Notes under the pieces: generated by a model
The model's input: only the letters and a program-made list of their open reading frames with translations
What the model was told of the DNA's origin: nothing
Databases searched by the model: none
Part shown: positions 35,421 to 47,578 of the stretch, one piece after another
How positions within the stretch are numbered: the stretch's first letter is position 1
Layout of the letters: every line of letters starts with the position of its first letter
Program-made: the position numbers and the translations under genes
Source: Hypholoma sublateritium FD-334 SS-4
Lineage: Eukaryota > Basidiomycota > Agaricomycetes > Agaricales > Strophariaceae
Reading direction: 5' to 3'
DNA length: 64,000 nucleotides
NCBI GenBank assembly: GCA_000827495.1
Contig: KN817523.1
Span: 486,557 to 550,556 of the forward strand

Positions 35421-38400
35421 CTACAGCCGCGGCGCGCCGTGCTTGCGCCCGAAGCTGAGGCTCGGGAAGCGCGAGAAGCGCCCCTTGAGCGACCCGAACG
35501 AGCCGATGCTCCCCATGTACGACCCCGCGACGCTCGCGCCCGACGCCTGCGCCGCGTGCACCCCGCCGCTCCCCCCGCCTCCGCCGACGTTCACGAACGA
35601 GTTGTGCGGCGAGTCCGCGGAGAGCGAGTCCGCGCCCCCGCCCGCGCCGACGACGTCGCCCGGCGCGGACGCGACGCCGTTGATCCCGTGCCGCGCGAGG
35701 TGCGCGAGGTGCCGCTGCAGCGGCGTGCGCCCTGCCCCTGCCCCCGCGCCCGCGCCGCCGCCCGCACCGCCGCCGTTGCCGTTGCCACCGGGCGCGCCGT
35801 GGTGCACGCTGCTGCCCGCGCCGGGGCTCACGGGCGACTCGAGCGGCGGCGTCATCGACAGCCCGTGGCCGACGTTCAGCGGCGGGATCACGAAGCGCGC
35901 GGTCGACGCCGACGACGACGCGCTGCGCTTCGCGGACGGCTCGTACGCCGACGCCGCGTACGACGACGCCGCGGCGGCGTGCGAGCGCGTCGACACCGTG
36001 ACCGCGTCCGACATCCCGTCCGCCGCGAGCCGCCGGATCTCGTCGCGGAAGTTCTTGCGGAAGAACTTCTCGAGCGTCTCGTGGAACGGGATGAACTCGG
36101 GCGGGCAGAGCAGCCCGTGCAGCTTCAGGCAGCCGTCGATGATGCGCACCTGCTCGTCGATCGCCATGCGCAGCTTCTCCACGAGCTCCGCGCGCTCCGG
36201 GTTCCGCGCGACGTAGTCTGGGCTGAAGAAGATCTGCCGGTACGACGCGATCCCGCTGTGCAGCGGCGCGTCGACCGCCGTGTTCAGGCTCATCGCGAGC
36301 GCGTTCGTCGACACCTCCTGCATCGTCTTCGCCAGCGCCTCGTACTTCAGCCGCAGGCCGACGAGCTCCTTCGTCTTCTCCTCCACCTCCTGCAGCGCAG
36401 TCTCCAGCGGAGACATTTCGATGATGTCCAGGCTGACAACTTCTGATCGCCGGAGCACCGTCGGAAACGCTTGTTCCGTGGTGTAATACGTCTTCTCAAG
36501 CCAGACTTCTTCTGTTCCGTCTCGAGTCGTCTTCCGCACTTGCTGTGACGAAGAGAAGACGTTGATCGCGCTATAAATAGATCAATACCGAGACATCGTC
36601 TAAAAATACACTGGTCCGCATACCTATGCTCGTAGTAGGTGCGCACAGCCAGTGGGACGTCAGGATTTGTGAACACAGGGAGGTTGCGGTCGGGCTCTGG
36701 AGTCACGGCCGTACATTGGATGTATTGATCGCTGCCATAGCGGATATCCACAGGCGGCTCGCCCGGCGACCTCATTAGGTGGGCCCCCGGATGTTTGTTC
36801 AGCATTCGCTCGCAGAATGCGCCGAATCTCTCCCATTCATAACCACGGTACTTTACCAGAGCGTCAGAAGCGGTCTATTCGTCACAAAATGCCACTTACG
36901 ATGAACTTCTTGTCCCTGATTGCCGCAGGGAAGCTGCCATAGAATGTAACCCTGTAATAATCCGGATAAAATCGCTGATCTGTCACGATGTGCTCGAGCA
37001 GTGTAGCTTGATGCCGCAGGATTTCCGAAAGGCGCCCACTGCATGAATGTTCAATACAACACCCCGATGTACGATGCCTCTCATGGGCGACTTACTAGTT
37101 GAAGGTCACCTCCGCATGCTGGAATGCTAGCTCTTTGCAGATTTCTATGGCGTTCTCCCATGCCTTCCCTTTGCCTAAGGACAAGGATCAACATGAATGC
37201 AGGCAGCAAACAAGGGAGGAAACAAGGCGAACCGAGGTAATCAAGGATGAGAAGACAAAGAGTCTCCTTTCTATGGAAATGCGACTGCTGGGGCAAGCCA
37301 AGGTCCTCCATCGGTCCGACGAAGGTGTTGAGGTCCCATGAATGCAGGTCGGAATGCAGCTTGAGTGTGAGAGCGGCTTCCACGTAGTTCTGCGATTGGA
37401 GATGCATCTAGATGCATGCGCGCTCAGTTATTCGTCTGCTCGTCCATGTGCGAAGTATGGCTTACGTTGACAAGTTGGTGCACATACTTGATGTAGATCT
37501 CATCTCGGCCAATACGACGAATAAAGTTCATCAGTCGTAGCTGAAAGGGAGATCAGCGAGACCCCGTAAAGAGGAGAAATCTGACGTACTGTAGCGATCA
37601 CTCTGTCATCTGCATACTCTTCGCCTTCTGGTAGCTGACGGACGCTCAGCAGAAGCTCCAGGAATAGATCCACAGAGTCGAGGAAGTTGGATAGTTGGTC
37701 GCGCAGCTGTTCGTCCACATCCGACGTATCGAACATATGGCGGAGTTGGCCAATGAAAAACGCCCTCGAAATATCGTCGCCTTTGCTGTCCGACATGAAG
37801 AGTGAATCGAGCCGCGTAACAAGCTCGTTCTCGATTCCATCAAAGTGCTCCGACTGGTGATACTCTGACACAATCATGCTGAAGAGAACTTGCACTGCGT
37901 TATTTCTCAGCTGATCGTGATGGCTCAAGCATAGAGTGACGATGTGGCCAACGAGAGAGTGCAGATAGACTTGATAACCCTGAGAAGTATAATTAGTACC
38001 AGGTAATCCAGCATGTGAGGAATTCATACCCCATAGCGCATGGCTGGATCGCCGTTTGTAGAATAGTGTTCTGAGGAACCCAGGGCTTGCCATAAGTTTA
38101 GCAAAATTGCTGCACCCTCGCCTCGAATATCGCCCGTTAGACGCCAAACAGCTCTGCGTTTCTGATTATCACATATCAGCAACGTGCTACACATTAGTCA
38201 ACGAAGTGCTAACCTGCGGACTGAAGTCTTCGATCATGAGCTGCTCCGACGAGAGCAACTTCAACAGCATCTGCAGTCCTTCCCTCCAAAGATTAGCATC
38301 GAATGTCGACTCAAGTTCCTGTGGCGGAATGAACTCCTTCTCCATGATCAAGGCGATTGGCTCCATGATCTTAATCAGGACCTTATGCGCCAGGACGTTG

Positions 38401-41400
38401 ACGTTCATCCATTCCTTCGGAAAGGCATCATTCTCAAGAATCGACGTCGCCACCTTGAAAAATTGGGACAATAGGGCGACAAGTCTATCGCGGCCCTCGA
38501 TGTCCAGGATCAGTGAGAAGGTATTGGCAATGTATTTCATCGGCGAGGCAAGGATAAGGACCATAAAAACGACTGCTACCTCGCCTAGGGCTGGATAGAA
38601 CACGGTGTCTCCCTCCCGGCTGACTGGCACGTTGCTGACCCCGCGAGGAGGCTCAGGCAACGATGAGATGAGAGTAAACGGATACGACTCTGGGAATGTG
38701 ACTGGAATCGCCGACTTGATGGTTGATGGTGTCTTGCTCCTTTCGATCACCTTTCTTGATCCTGGACTTTGTATCTCGCGATACGAGTCCAATAGCTGTG
38801 GAAGCAAACTGAGCAACGGGTCGATGTTCGATTGCTCTTGGAGGTATGCTTTGCGATCGGCAAGGGTTGCAGGGTTTGTTAAATGGACTTGCAGCTTGTC
38901 TAGCATCACCGCCACGACACTAGTACACAGCCGGATGCATTCTAGCCAGTTGACGCGCGCAAGGTCGCGGGATGACTCAGATTCGTTAGACAAATTAGAG
39001 GAAAATTCATCGTAGCGCCCAAAGTGTGGCTTGATCCAGCTGGTGACGGCCTCCACAAGCAGCTGACGCGCTTCTGCGTTGTCAAAGAGGAAGCTCTTCA
39101 CAATTTGCAGATACATGATCAGCTTCCAGATCACAATCTTTCCTTTTCCGAATTGCACTGCGTTAGCAAAAGTCGTTACAATCGTTACGAGCTCCAGGGT
39201 GTTGTAGATCTTGGCAAGCTCGGGCAAGATCGACGGGAAATGCTGGAGGGCAATCGTTTGTGTCCCAATGATAGATGACGGCGAGGGTGTTGACATCATA
39301 TGCGTGAAACCAGCTAAGTGGGCCCGTACTTCACGTTTGAAGGCAGTTTCGAGGTAGTCGATGGTGGCGCCGGCACCCATTCCAATTTCCATTGCCTTTT
39401 GCAACTCGCGCGATCTTGCGATGAATTTGAATATATAGTGCCACACTTTCAATGCGGCGCGCAGATGCGTGGCTGTCTCTGGCGAGGTTGGATTCACCAC
39501 CAGACGGTTCAGCGAATGGATAATATGCGACGCTGCAGAGGGGCAATTATAGTGCTTCTCGATGTACACGTCCAGCACTGGCTGGAAATTGCTGAAACGG
39601 CGGTCCTGCACGATGCCGAGTATGGTGACCAGCGCATTGAACACCAGGTGGTCGAGCTCGCCGCCGGGGTTGCTCTGTGAGACGAGGATCTCGAAAAGCG
39701 CGTCGAATATATCGCGCAGGAACTTGACGATTTCGCCCTCGCTCACGAACGTGAACCTGGAGAGCAGCGTCGCGAGCATCTCCTTCTCCTGCTTCTCCCA
39801 GCGCAGCAGCCGGAACAGGATTGGGTTCTGCGTGAACTTCGTCGAGCACAGCGACGTGCGGATCGTCAGCGTGTCCTTGAGCGCCGGCGCCTGGCGCGCG
39901 AGTTCTGCCGGGATCATAAGTTGCTCTGGCTTCTGGCCCGCCGCCAGCCGCGACGGCGCACCAAGGTACTCCCTGGGCGCCAGCTGCATCAGCTTATCCG
40001 CGCGGTACATGACAAGAGTGTGGCTGCCGTCCTCGACGAACGCACTCGTGTCCGGGAACAGCGGCTGGAACGCGAACGCAAATGGGCGCTCGGCCTGGTC
40101 CGCAGCCGCCGCGCCCTTGCCGCCCCCGGCAGTCTTCGCGCGGTTGCGGAAGGTGAAGAACAAGTGCCACTGGGGCATGTCCTGCAGCGGCAGCTGCACC
40201 TTGATGAGCTCGCCGAATGTCGGCTCGTTGCAGCGCATAAACACCATCGATTGGAACTGCGTCATCAGTGGCTCGCCGCTGCCCTGCGAGATTGCGTTCT
40301 CGATTGTAGCGCCCGTGTGGTCCCGAACTTCGACCGTGATCTGTACGTTTACGGATCCTTGGTTGCGCGCGAAGCCAGCGACACTCAGGCGGCCACTGCC
40401 GCTTTGTGACCCGGTAAAATCGCCACACCAGAGTTTGATGTATAACTCATTTCGTGCATCGCCCGGAAATACCACATCAGGGAAGCCGAGGCGAAGGGTA
40501 TGGGGTGTGTCCTGGAGCAACGAGCTATTTTCTCGAACAACTGTTTTAGCATTGCCGCGGAATACTTTCACGGATACAGCCAACGCCTCGGCCCTACCAT
40601 CAGATTTTTAAAATGTGTTAAAAGTGGATGATCAGCATATACATACCTTGGCGATTTTTCAAACTCCTTGGTGTTGTTGTTGATGATATTCTGATGAATC
40701 ATCGAGAACGACATCTCGTTCGTAGGGATGAAGATCGGCATTGTGTACTCCTTCAGCGGTGACACATCTACTTGGTCAATCACCATCTTGTTGAGCTGTG
40801 TCAACTCGAGCACAGCACAGCCAAACGGTCGCCGGAATTGGGCTTGTTCGCCGAAGCCATTGATCCGGCTTGCAATTGTCGGTGACAGTGTTGTGCTATC
40901 ATTCCAGCCAGAGGTTGGGGTTGGGGACAGGATATCGCGGGTCGAAGTCTCAGAACCGCGCCTGGTACTGTCGTATGTGACGCCCATATTGTTGCCTATC
41001 TTGAGCGCACCATTTCGCACGATTCTGCATACCAAATATATCGGGTCTTGGATGTCAGATGCAGCCAGATCCACAAAGAGGGTGCGGATGCGGCTCGACG
41101 GATCACGCGCCAGCACACCATTGTGGTTGAGCACAGCGCAGAATTCCTCGGTTACGAACTGAATGCCTTGCTTTTTATAGAGCGAGAAGAAGAGCTCGGC
41201 GGTCTCGCCTGGCGCGCATGGGGATGCCACAAATGCGCGCAGATCGAGGAATACGTGGTAGAATTTTGCAGGGGAATGGTGTGCTGGGTCGTCCTGGCAG
41301 CCCACCGAACGCGATCGAGGTTTCTGCGGCGGTGGTAGATCGGGGAAGACAGAGTTCGCAGGTGTCGGCAGCGGAGCAGAGGGTACGTATTCAGTACTCG

Positions 41401-42572
41401 GGCCTAGCAACGGCCTGGTAACGTTCAGATACGCGAGGGAAACTTGCATAGCGTACATTCGGACAGCGCTGACCCAGCTGCGAGGGTCGATGTCACCCTC
41501 CACATCCACAGTGACTAGACTGCCCCACGTTGGATGTCGGACAATGACATCCAGACCTTGTACGAGGTTCCCGCTGACCAGTCTTGTGACACAATCTCGG
41601 CGCATGTTGAGGGTTTCTTCGGCGCTCAGTGTCTGCGCTAGGAGCTGTCTACGGCCCAGATGGAGCGCCTCGATGTGGTCACGGACAATCATGAACAACG
41701 TGTAGTCTCGCCGCGCTAGATATTGGAACATAAGCGTGTGCCATTCCCGCAGCGCCGACGCTATTTCATCGATGATAGGCTGCTGGCTGCCTGACGCTGT
41801 GTCGTCGCCGGACTTTCGAGACGGTCGCGGAGGAAGGGGTTTGAGGACGCTTGAGCCAGCGGGCGAGGAAGACCGCAGACTGGTCGAGTAGACCGGCAGC
41901 GCGGCGCGGGATGAGTTGGCTTGATCGGGTGGGGGTCCAAGCTTAAAGGATTTTCGCGATGCGTCCTCGTCCTGCTCGTGAAGTGTGTCCATGCCTATGC
42001 TGGCCTTGTCTCTGTTCCAATTCCCAAGGGCGTCGCCGGGGCTGCTTCGGCTGACCATGCTGCCATTGCCGCCGTTCTGGATGGAGCGGGCAAGGTCTGG
42101 TAGCCTACCCTCAGCGTCGGCCAGTTCATCGCGGACGAAGATGTGGGAGGCAGGAAATATGCCAATGAAGACTTGCTGTGTCTCCTCTGCTTTGACGCGG
42201 ACGGAGGGGCGGGAGCCCGATGACGAAGAAGATGGATCGGAGACAGACCATGTCACTGGTGGCCCCCGTGTCGTGGTCAAAACGTACCTGGGGAAATATT
42301 GACATAGTTATCGTTCAGAGATGAATATTGACGCACCCTCTATACCAGATACCCTCTACGTTGTCGCGCGGGCCAGGAGTGTACTTTTCGAACGCGTAGA
42401 TCTCGTCGCCAACCTCGAGGGCGACGACGTCCCGCATCATTGAGTGGTCATCCGTGGAGGCCTCTGTGACAGTGGAAAGACGATTTCTGGTTGAATGGCG
42501 TGTCTCTCGACGAGATGGGGAGAGTGGATGGACGGCGTAGCCGTAGATAATGAGCGGCAGTGGCTCCCACAT
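35421..42572 (-). CDS. DOCK-family Rho/Rac guanine-nucleotide exchange factor
   Basis: A large exchange factor activating Rac/Rho GTPases at the cell cortex. The start MWEPLPLIIYGYAVHPLSPS (42570-42572) begins an N-terminal SH3 domain. It includes ALEVGDEIYAFEKYTPG and ends VFIGIFPASHIFV after the first intron. The DHR-1 (C2-like) domain reads TLRLGFPDVVFPGDARNELY, then IKLWCGDFTGSQSGSGRLSV, then MTQFQSMVFMRCNEPTFGEL. A long helical middle spans about 37.5-39.9 kb. The DHR-2 catalytic domain near 35.9-37.0 kb contains YGYEWERFGAFCERMLN-type sequence, WLEKTYYTTEQAFPTVLRRS, NALAMSLNTAVDAPLHSGIA and SYRQIFFSPDYVARNP. The nucleotide-sensor Val (TAVD) appears conserved. A Ser/Gly-rich tail ends FSRFPSLSFGRKHGAPRL. 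The SH3-DHR1-DHR2 order matches the DOCK1/Dck1 group, which works with an ELMO partner not seen here. Confidence 0.85.
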
Positions 42573-44095
42573 GAGAATTAGTGGTGGGGTTGTAGATATT
42601 AGAATAAAAAGAGGTGTTGGCGGAGACGCGGGCGGTGTGTGCGGGCACGAAGAATAATGGTATTACCAGAGGAGCACGAATGCTGGAGAGCTCGCTCTAC
42701 GCCAACACTTACGCCAGTGTACGAGAAGAAAGGGCACTTGCCCTATTTCCTTCTTAGGTTGGATCACAACAAAAATGTAACCACGCTCTCTCTAACCCAC
42801 CTCTGACCGGAACACTGAATGAATCAAAACTATTGATAGGATTGTATTGGCTCAAGTGTACTGAATACACACCCAAGAAACTGAACGTAATAAAATACAA
42901 CTGCGCTGCTATCTAGGTACAAATGGTTGATACATCACAGAACAAAAATTCGAAATCAGTGGCTCGGGACTACTGCGCTCATTTCAACACCCTAATGGTG
43001 CAGTGTACCTACCATGCAAACTTGATGGGTTAAATAATTTAATAAACAGGAGCGCCTACATAGCTGGCGGTGATTTATGATGACGCTTTGACAGCGGTTC
43101 GGAAGGGAAATGAATATATAAATGAACTGCGCCGATATCGTTTCGGAGGTCCGCGATCATAATCGTTGCTGACCGTAGATAGATCGTTGTCCACAGATAC
43201 AATCAGCCTAGTAGCTTTTTATCACCAGTGATTCCAAAATGACCACCGCTGGTCCAACTTCGTGCAGCTCCACCGGACGATATCGCATGAGGCAGGTTTG
43301 TAAAGTTCCCAGAATACCGGTCTACTATCTGCCTCTCACCGCAATGAAATTAGCCTTGAACTGGGACCGCGCTAAGCAATGAATCAAAAGTAAGAGCAAA
43401 TCACATCGCGAGGATACGACAATGTGCACTGCGGCTTTCAAGGCCAATTCTCCGTGTTCGGCGCAGACGCATGCCTGCGAGAAGGACGGCCAGAATCGCG
43501 CTCGAACAGACAGACAGTCCAACCGGAGACGAGTGTACTTTGCGAGGCCATGTAGCTCATACACATGTAGAGGAGATAGTGCCTTCTAGAAAGACGTTGT
43601 GATGGTAATAATAAACCCCAGAAAATTTAACGATGGCTTATCGTGCGACGCGGGCGTTATAGATTCCTGCCACCTGGGCATTCGTGGTCTTGAGAGAGTG
43701 TCGGAAGATAAGGAGGCCTGTATCTCGTAAGTACTATTGAAAACGGACAGTGAATAGCATGCAAATAGATCGTTGCCTTGGTTTGAGCTTGACACTAATA
43801 CTGAACAGTGAAAACAATCTAACGTTTCAGGGAACAGCGTTGAACGGTGGGGCCATCTTCATAAGTTCACTTGGAGGGCTTGGGGGTGGGGCTGCAAAAT
43901 TTCAGGGCATGAGATATCCAGCAATATGAAAGTGGGCAGCCACTGGTGACAGGGAGTGGGAGGGAGTGGGTGGTTCAAGGGAAAGTGCTCCCGCAGACTG
44001 CAGTGCGCGGTACGCCTCTTGCCTAATCGGGCCGTGGGCACTAAACGCAACCACGTTCAAGTTCAGATCAGCCGTGCCGTTCTCCCACTGCCTAA
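42573..44095. other. Long intergenic region
   Basis: This region lies between the divergent DOCK and Spc34-like genes. It is AT-balanced, with many stops in all frames. The few longer frames have no domain or splice support. No RNA gene or repeat was recognised. It presumably holds two promoters. Confidence 0.5.
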
Positions 44096-45791
44096 ATGGC
44101 ATCTCTCGCAGACCAGATCGACCGTCTATCAAAGAACACGCGCGCCATATCAACAGCAGCGGCCGCCATCGCGCCTCCGACCGCGTCCACCGCGTTCACT
44201 CGCGCCGTCCTTTCTACACATCTCGGCGATCTCATCCGCGACATCGACCCCTCCGAGCTCGGCCTTTTCCGCCTCGTAGACCCCCCATTGGCCAACGCCT
44301 ACGACGGCGGTTCGCGCACAGTGCAAGACACGCAAGTTCGACGCGTCGACTTCTCAGGAGCGACGCCTCTGCGCAAGAATGCAGCGCGTCGCCGAGATGA
44401 GAGGCAGGAGATCGAGCCGGAGGTCTATGCACACGCCGCGCTGAAATACATCGACCGCTAGTACGTTCATACTTTCTTTTTACCGGACTTCTGCCCTCAT
44501 AAAACATGAAGCGACCCTATCCGGCCCATGCCTCGGGCCTACGACCAGATTGTCACCGTCCTCAACCGCCTGAACGCGGTCCGCGCGAACATCAGCGAGC
44601 TGGCCAAGGCTCTGGAAAAGGTGTGTTCCGTAACGCGTAAATACCATCCACCTACTCATGGACGCGCCAGACTGGAAAAGAGGATAAAGAACTCCCCACA
44701 AAAGCACGCATAGTAGAGGAGGAGCGCCAGATAAAGGACCTCCAGGCGCGCCTTGCCGAGCTGGCGAAACTCAAGGTCAGCTGCGCAGCCCACTCATTGA
44801 CTGCCTTATTCACGCCTCCCCGGCGCAGGATGGAAATGCCTCTAAGGGCAAGGCTGTCGTAAAACCTGTGCGTCCACCAGCACCCAAGCCGCCACCGCCC
44901 AAGGCCCCGGCCTCACCGACGTCGCCGCAGGAGGACAAGTTCTGGGCGACGAAAGGGGAGCCGTCACGCACGCTCCGGTTCTCCGAAAATCTACTCGACG
45001 AGGAAGTCAACATTGGAGATGTTAGCTCGAGCTCGTTCGGCACGCCGCTCGCCCAGATGCCTCGGCTGAAGATGTTGGGAGATGCGGACGACGATACCAT
45101 CACACAGTTTCCTCCACGGGACGTTCTCCAGGCACTCAATGATGACGACGACAGCGATGGAATCGTTTCCAGTAAGAAATCAGTCCCAGAGACGCCGCCG
45201 CCGATTGCACAAACGGTCACGCCGGTCCCGCCATCAACGGAGACTCCAACTGCGCGTCAGCGCAAAGTAAAAGTGAACATCGAACTGGAACGCATAGTGG
45301 TAATTACTCCGCGACGTTTCCAGACGACTGTCACTCATTCTGTTTGCAGACGAAGATCTGGGCTACAGTTGGCGACATCATCGCGCCCCACCTCACGGCG
45401 TCCCCTCTTTCAGTCCCTGATACAATGTGCGTGGTGAATTTGTTCAAGCCAACGTTTACTAACGACATTTCCCAGCGCGTACCTGGAGGAACTCTCAAAC
45501 CAAGAGCCTTCACCCGACTCGCCCACCGCGTCGAGCGTATCATCAACCGCGCTCGAAGGCGGCGTCCCGCCAAAGCCCAACGCTCAGCAGATCCAGTACG
45601 CGTATCTTATTACGATGCTCCTGTCAGCCGCGCCCCACTACTCGCTGCCGATGAACACCGTCAAGGAAAACTTTGCAGCCAAGTCCAAGACGAATGCTGG
45701 GACGACGCGGGTGCTTTTCCAGGGTGTGGCGAAGCGGTTAATCAAGATAGATCGTGGGAGGGGCGAGCAAATCGTCAAGTTCGACATCTAG
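44096..45791 (+). CDS. DASH/Dam1 kinetochore complex subunit Spc34-like
   Basis: Probably an outer-kinetochore DASH subunit that helps attach chromosomes to spindle microtubules. The start MASLADQIDRLSKNTRAIST (44096) leads to TAFTRAVLSTHLGDLIRDID followed by PSELGLFRLVDPP, which resembles the Spc34 N-terminal pattern (FTNALL...ITxLIRDTExHExxLF). Exon 2 is PMPRAYDQIVTVLNRLNAVR, followed by ANISELAKALEK. Exon 3 is a coiled segment (KARIVEEERQIKDLQARLAE). A Pro-rich exon follows. The last exons give TKIWATVGDIIAPHL, then AQQIQYAYLITMLLSAAPHY, then TTRVLFQGVAKRLIKIDRGR, ending KFDI. Introns are 45-70 nt with clear GT-AG ends. The C-terminal block is far longer than in yeast Spc34 and looks like a small helical domain. 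The family call is moderate. Confidence 0.6.
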
Positions 45792-46057
45792 CGCACTTGC
45801 GCGTTTTTGCATCTTTTATCCCCCCTTCAGTCTCGCCATCGAGACCCATCCAGCAGAGCCGCGTTTCGCACAATTCCCGTGGTACTGATTAGGATATTAG
45901 TCTACTACAATCAATCTTATCAAAGCTTTCATACGGGGATGCGGGCGCCCATGTCGAGGCAGGCTTTCCTAAATGTGTATCAATGTCAGCAGGTGGTGGG
46001 TATATTGAAGAACAAAAATCCTGTAGGGCGGTACATGTGCAGAGAAGGGTGGAGTGA

Positions 46058-47329
46058 TCATGACCGAGAAACGCCGATGCAGATATTTAGCCAGCCGTCA
46101 GCGCCGGCTAGACATGCACCAAGCCATGCGAGCTCTGCCTCGGGCGGCGAGACGACTCCTTGTATCAGTGCGTAGGCCAGGGCAGGGACCGCCGGCGCGC
46201 TGGGATTGGGATTCAGACGCGATGGCGGTGGGGGCGGTGGTCGAGGAGGGAATAGGAGGGGAAGGTGCGTAGAGAGAAAGTGGTATAGAGTATTTGGAGA
46301 CCCTGTGAGAATAAGTACATGAGCGAGGGACCAGCACGAGAGAAAAAAGCGCCAACCATCTTCTAGTGAGGGTGGGGCCAATTCCTGGAGAACCGGCCCG
46401 TCGGGCAGGTATAGTCTAATAGGTACGTTTCTCATGCTGTACGCGCCGTCGCGGTCTGGCGGCGCGTTGTTATTATCCGTGGATTGCGGCCGCGATAACG
46501 ACGACCCTGTCGGCTGCGGCGAAGTCGAGCGGGTGGGCGGACCTGCGGTCGGCGTCAGCTTCGCGGCTACCCGCCAGAAGTCATCGAAGCTGTCTATAAA
46601 TTTATGAGTAAACGCCCAAGCGTAGCATCGCAGCGCGGACGGACTCACGCTCGCGGATGCCCTCCCAAAGGCCGTCCTGGTCCACCTTGCGCAAGCCGGT
46701 CATCCGGCGGGTGTTGCCCCATCGGATAAAATCTGCCTCCTTGAGCTGGTTCATGAACGCCTGTTTGCAAGCGTCAATGGTTGGCGACAGGAAGAGCTTC
46801 TCATTGGGGGGAGCGACGAGGTGCAGGATGAGGCGCATGGGCGTGGCCATCGATGTAGACGGCAGCGACGGCGCCCGCGCGGAGGCGCTGATCGTATGCG
46901 TGTCGTAGATCAGGCCTATCGGCCAGTGCCTGCAGCGGGCGTCAGTAAGAGACACGGCGCGCAGCACGGACGTGCATCATCGGCGCACCACTTGAGCAGC
47001 GTGCCCTCCTCGCTCTCGAACCACCACTCCTCGTCGCGCAGGCCCTTCGCGGCGACCTCGTCGAAGACGACGTCCATGAGGAAGCGGCGGATCTCGGGGA
47101 CGACCAGCGGGAGGTAGCTCACGCGCGGCGCCTGCACGAAGTAGCACTCGAGCCCGCGGTCCGAGTTCGCGGGCAGCTCCTTCGGGTCGACGCGGATTTC
47201 GAGGGGCACGGTGCCCTCCCAGGTCAGCCGGCGGAAGAGCGCTGTGTTGTAGTCGGTCGTGCGGTCCTTCTCGACGCGCGCATGGGGCGTGGGCGACGGA
47301 TGGCGGTTGGCGGACGGATACGTCGACAT
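46058..47329 (-). CDS. ATG5: Autophagy protein Atg5
   Basis: Atg5 is covalently joined to Atg12. With Atg16 it forms the E3-like complex that lipidates Atg8 on the growing autophagosome. The start is placed at 47,327-47,329 (MSTYPSANRHPSPTPHARVE). Exon 1 shows the family pattern: NTALFRRLTWEGTVPLEIRV, then RVSYLPLVVPEIRRFLMDVV, then DEEWWFESEEGTLLKW. Exon 2 begins HWPIGLIYD and contains FMNQLKEADFIRWGNTRRM; the Lys in LKEAD corresponds to the Atg12-conjugated Lys. Exon 3 ends with RNVPIRLYLPDG, and exon 4 with ADGWLNICIGV. Pro-rich and Ser/Pro insertions occur between conserved blocks. The exact C-terminus could continue through another short intron past 46,058. The start lies about 250 bp from the divergent DBF4 gene. 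Confidence 0.88.
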
Positions 47330-47578
47330 CTGGACGGCGCTCGCTGCAAGAATTTCGCCCCAACCGAGCGCCGCTGCGTCGTGCGACGAAGTGACACACA
47401 CGTCACGTCATGTGCGTACGGTGGCGTATTGCATCAAACAGTCACATGGCGCGGCGCGTCAACAAATCAAAACGGCGTCGTTTACTATCCAACGCGCTCG
47501 TCCGTCGCCTGTCACGGCTGTCTGGCTTCTGCCACCCCCTTTCTTGGTTTCTTTCTTTCTTCTTCTCCGTCATTGACC

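Noticed and set aside
35394..36446. Plus-strand open frame of 350 codons
   Set aside because: It lies antisense to the DOCK DHR-2 and tail exons and is an Arg/Ala-rich shadow.
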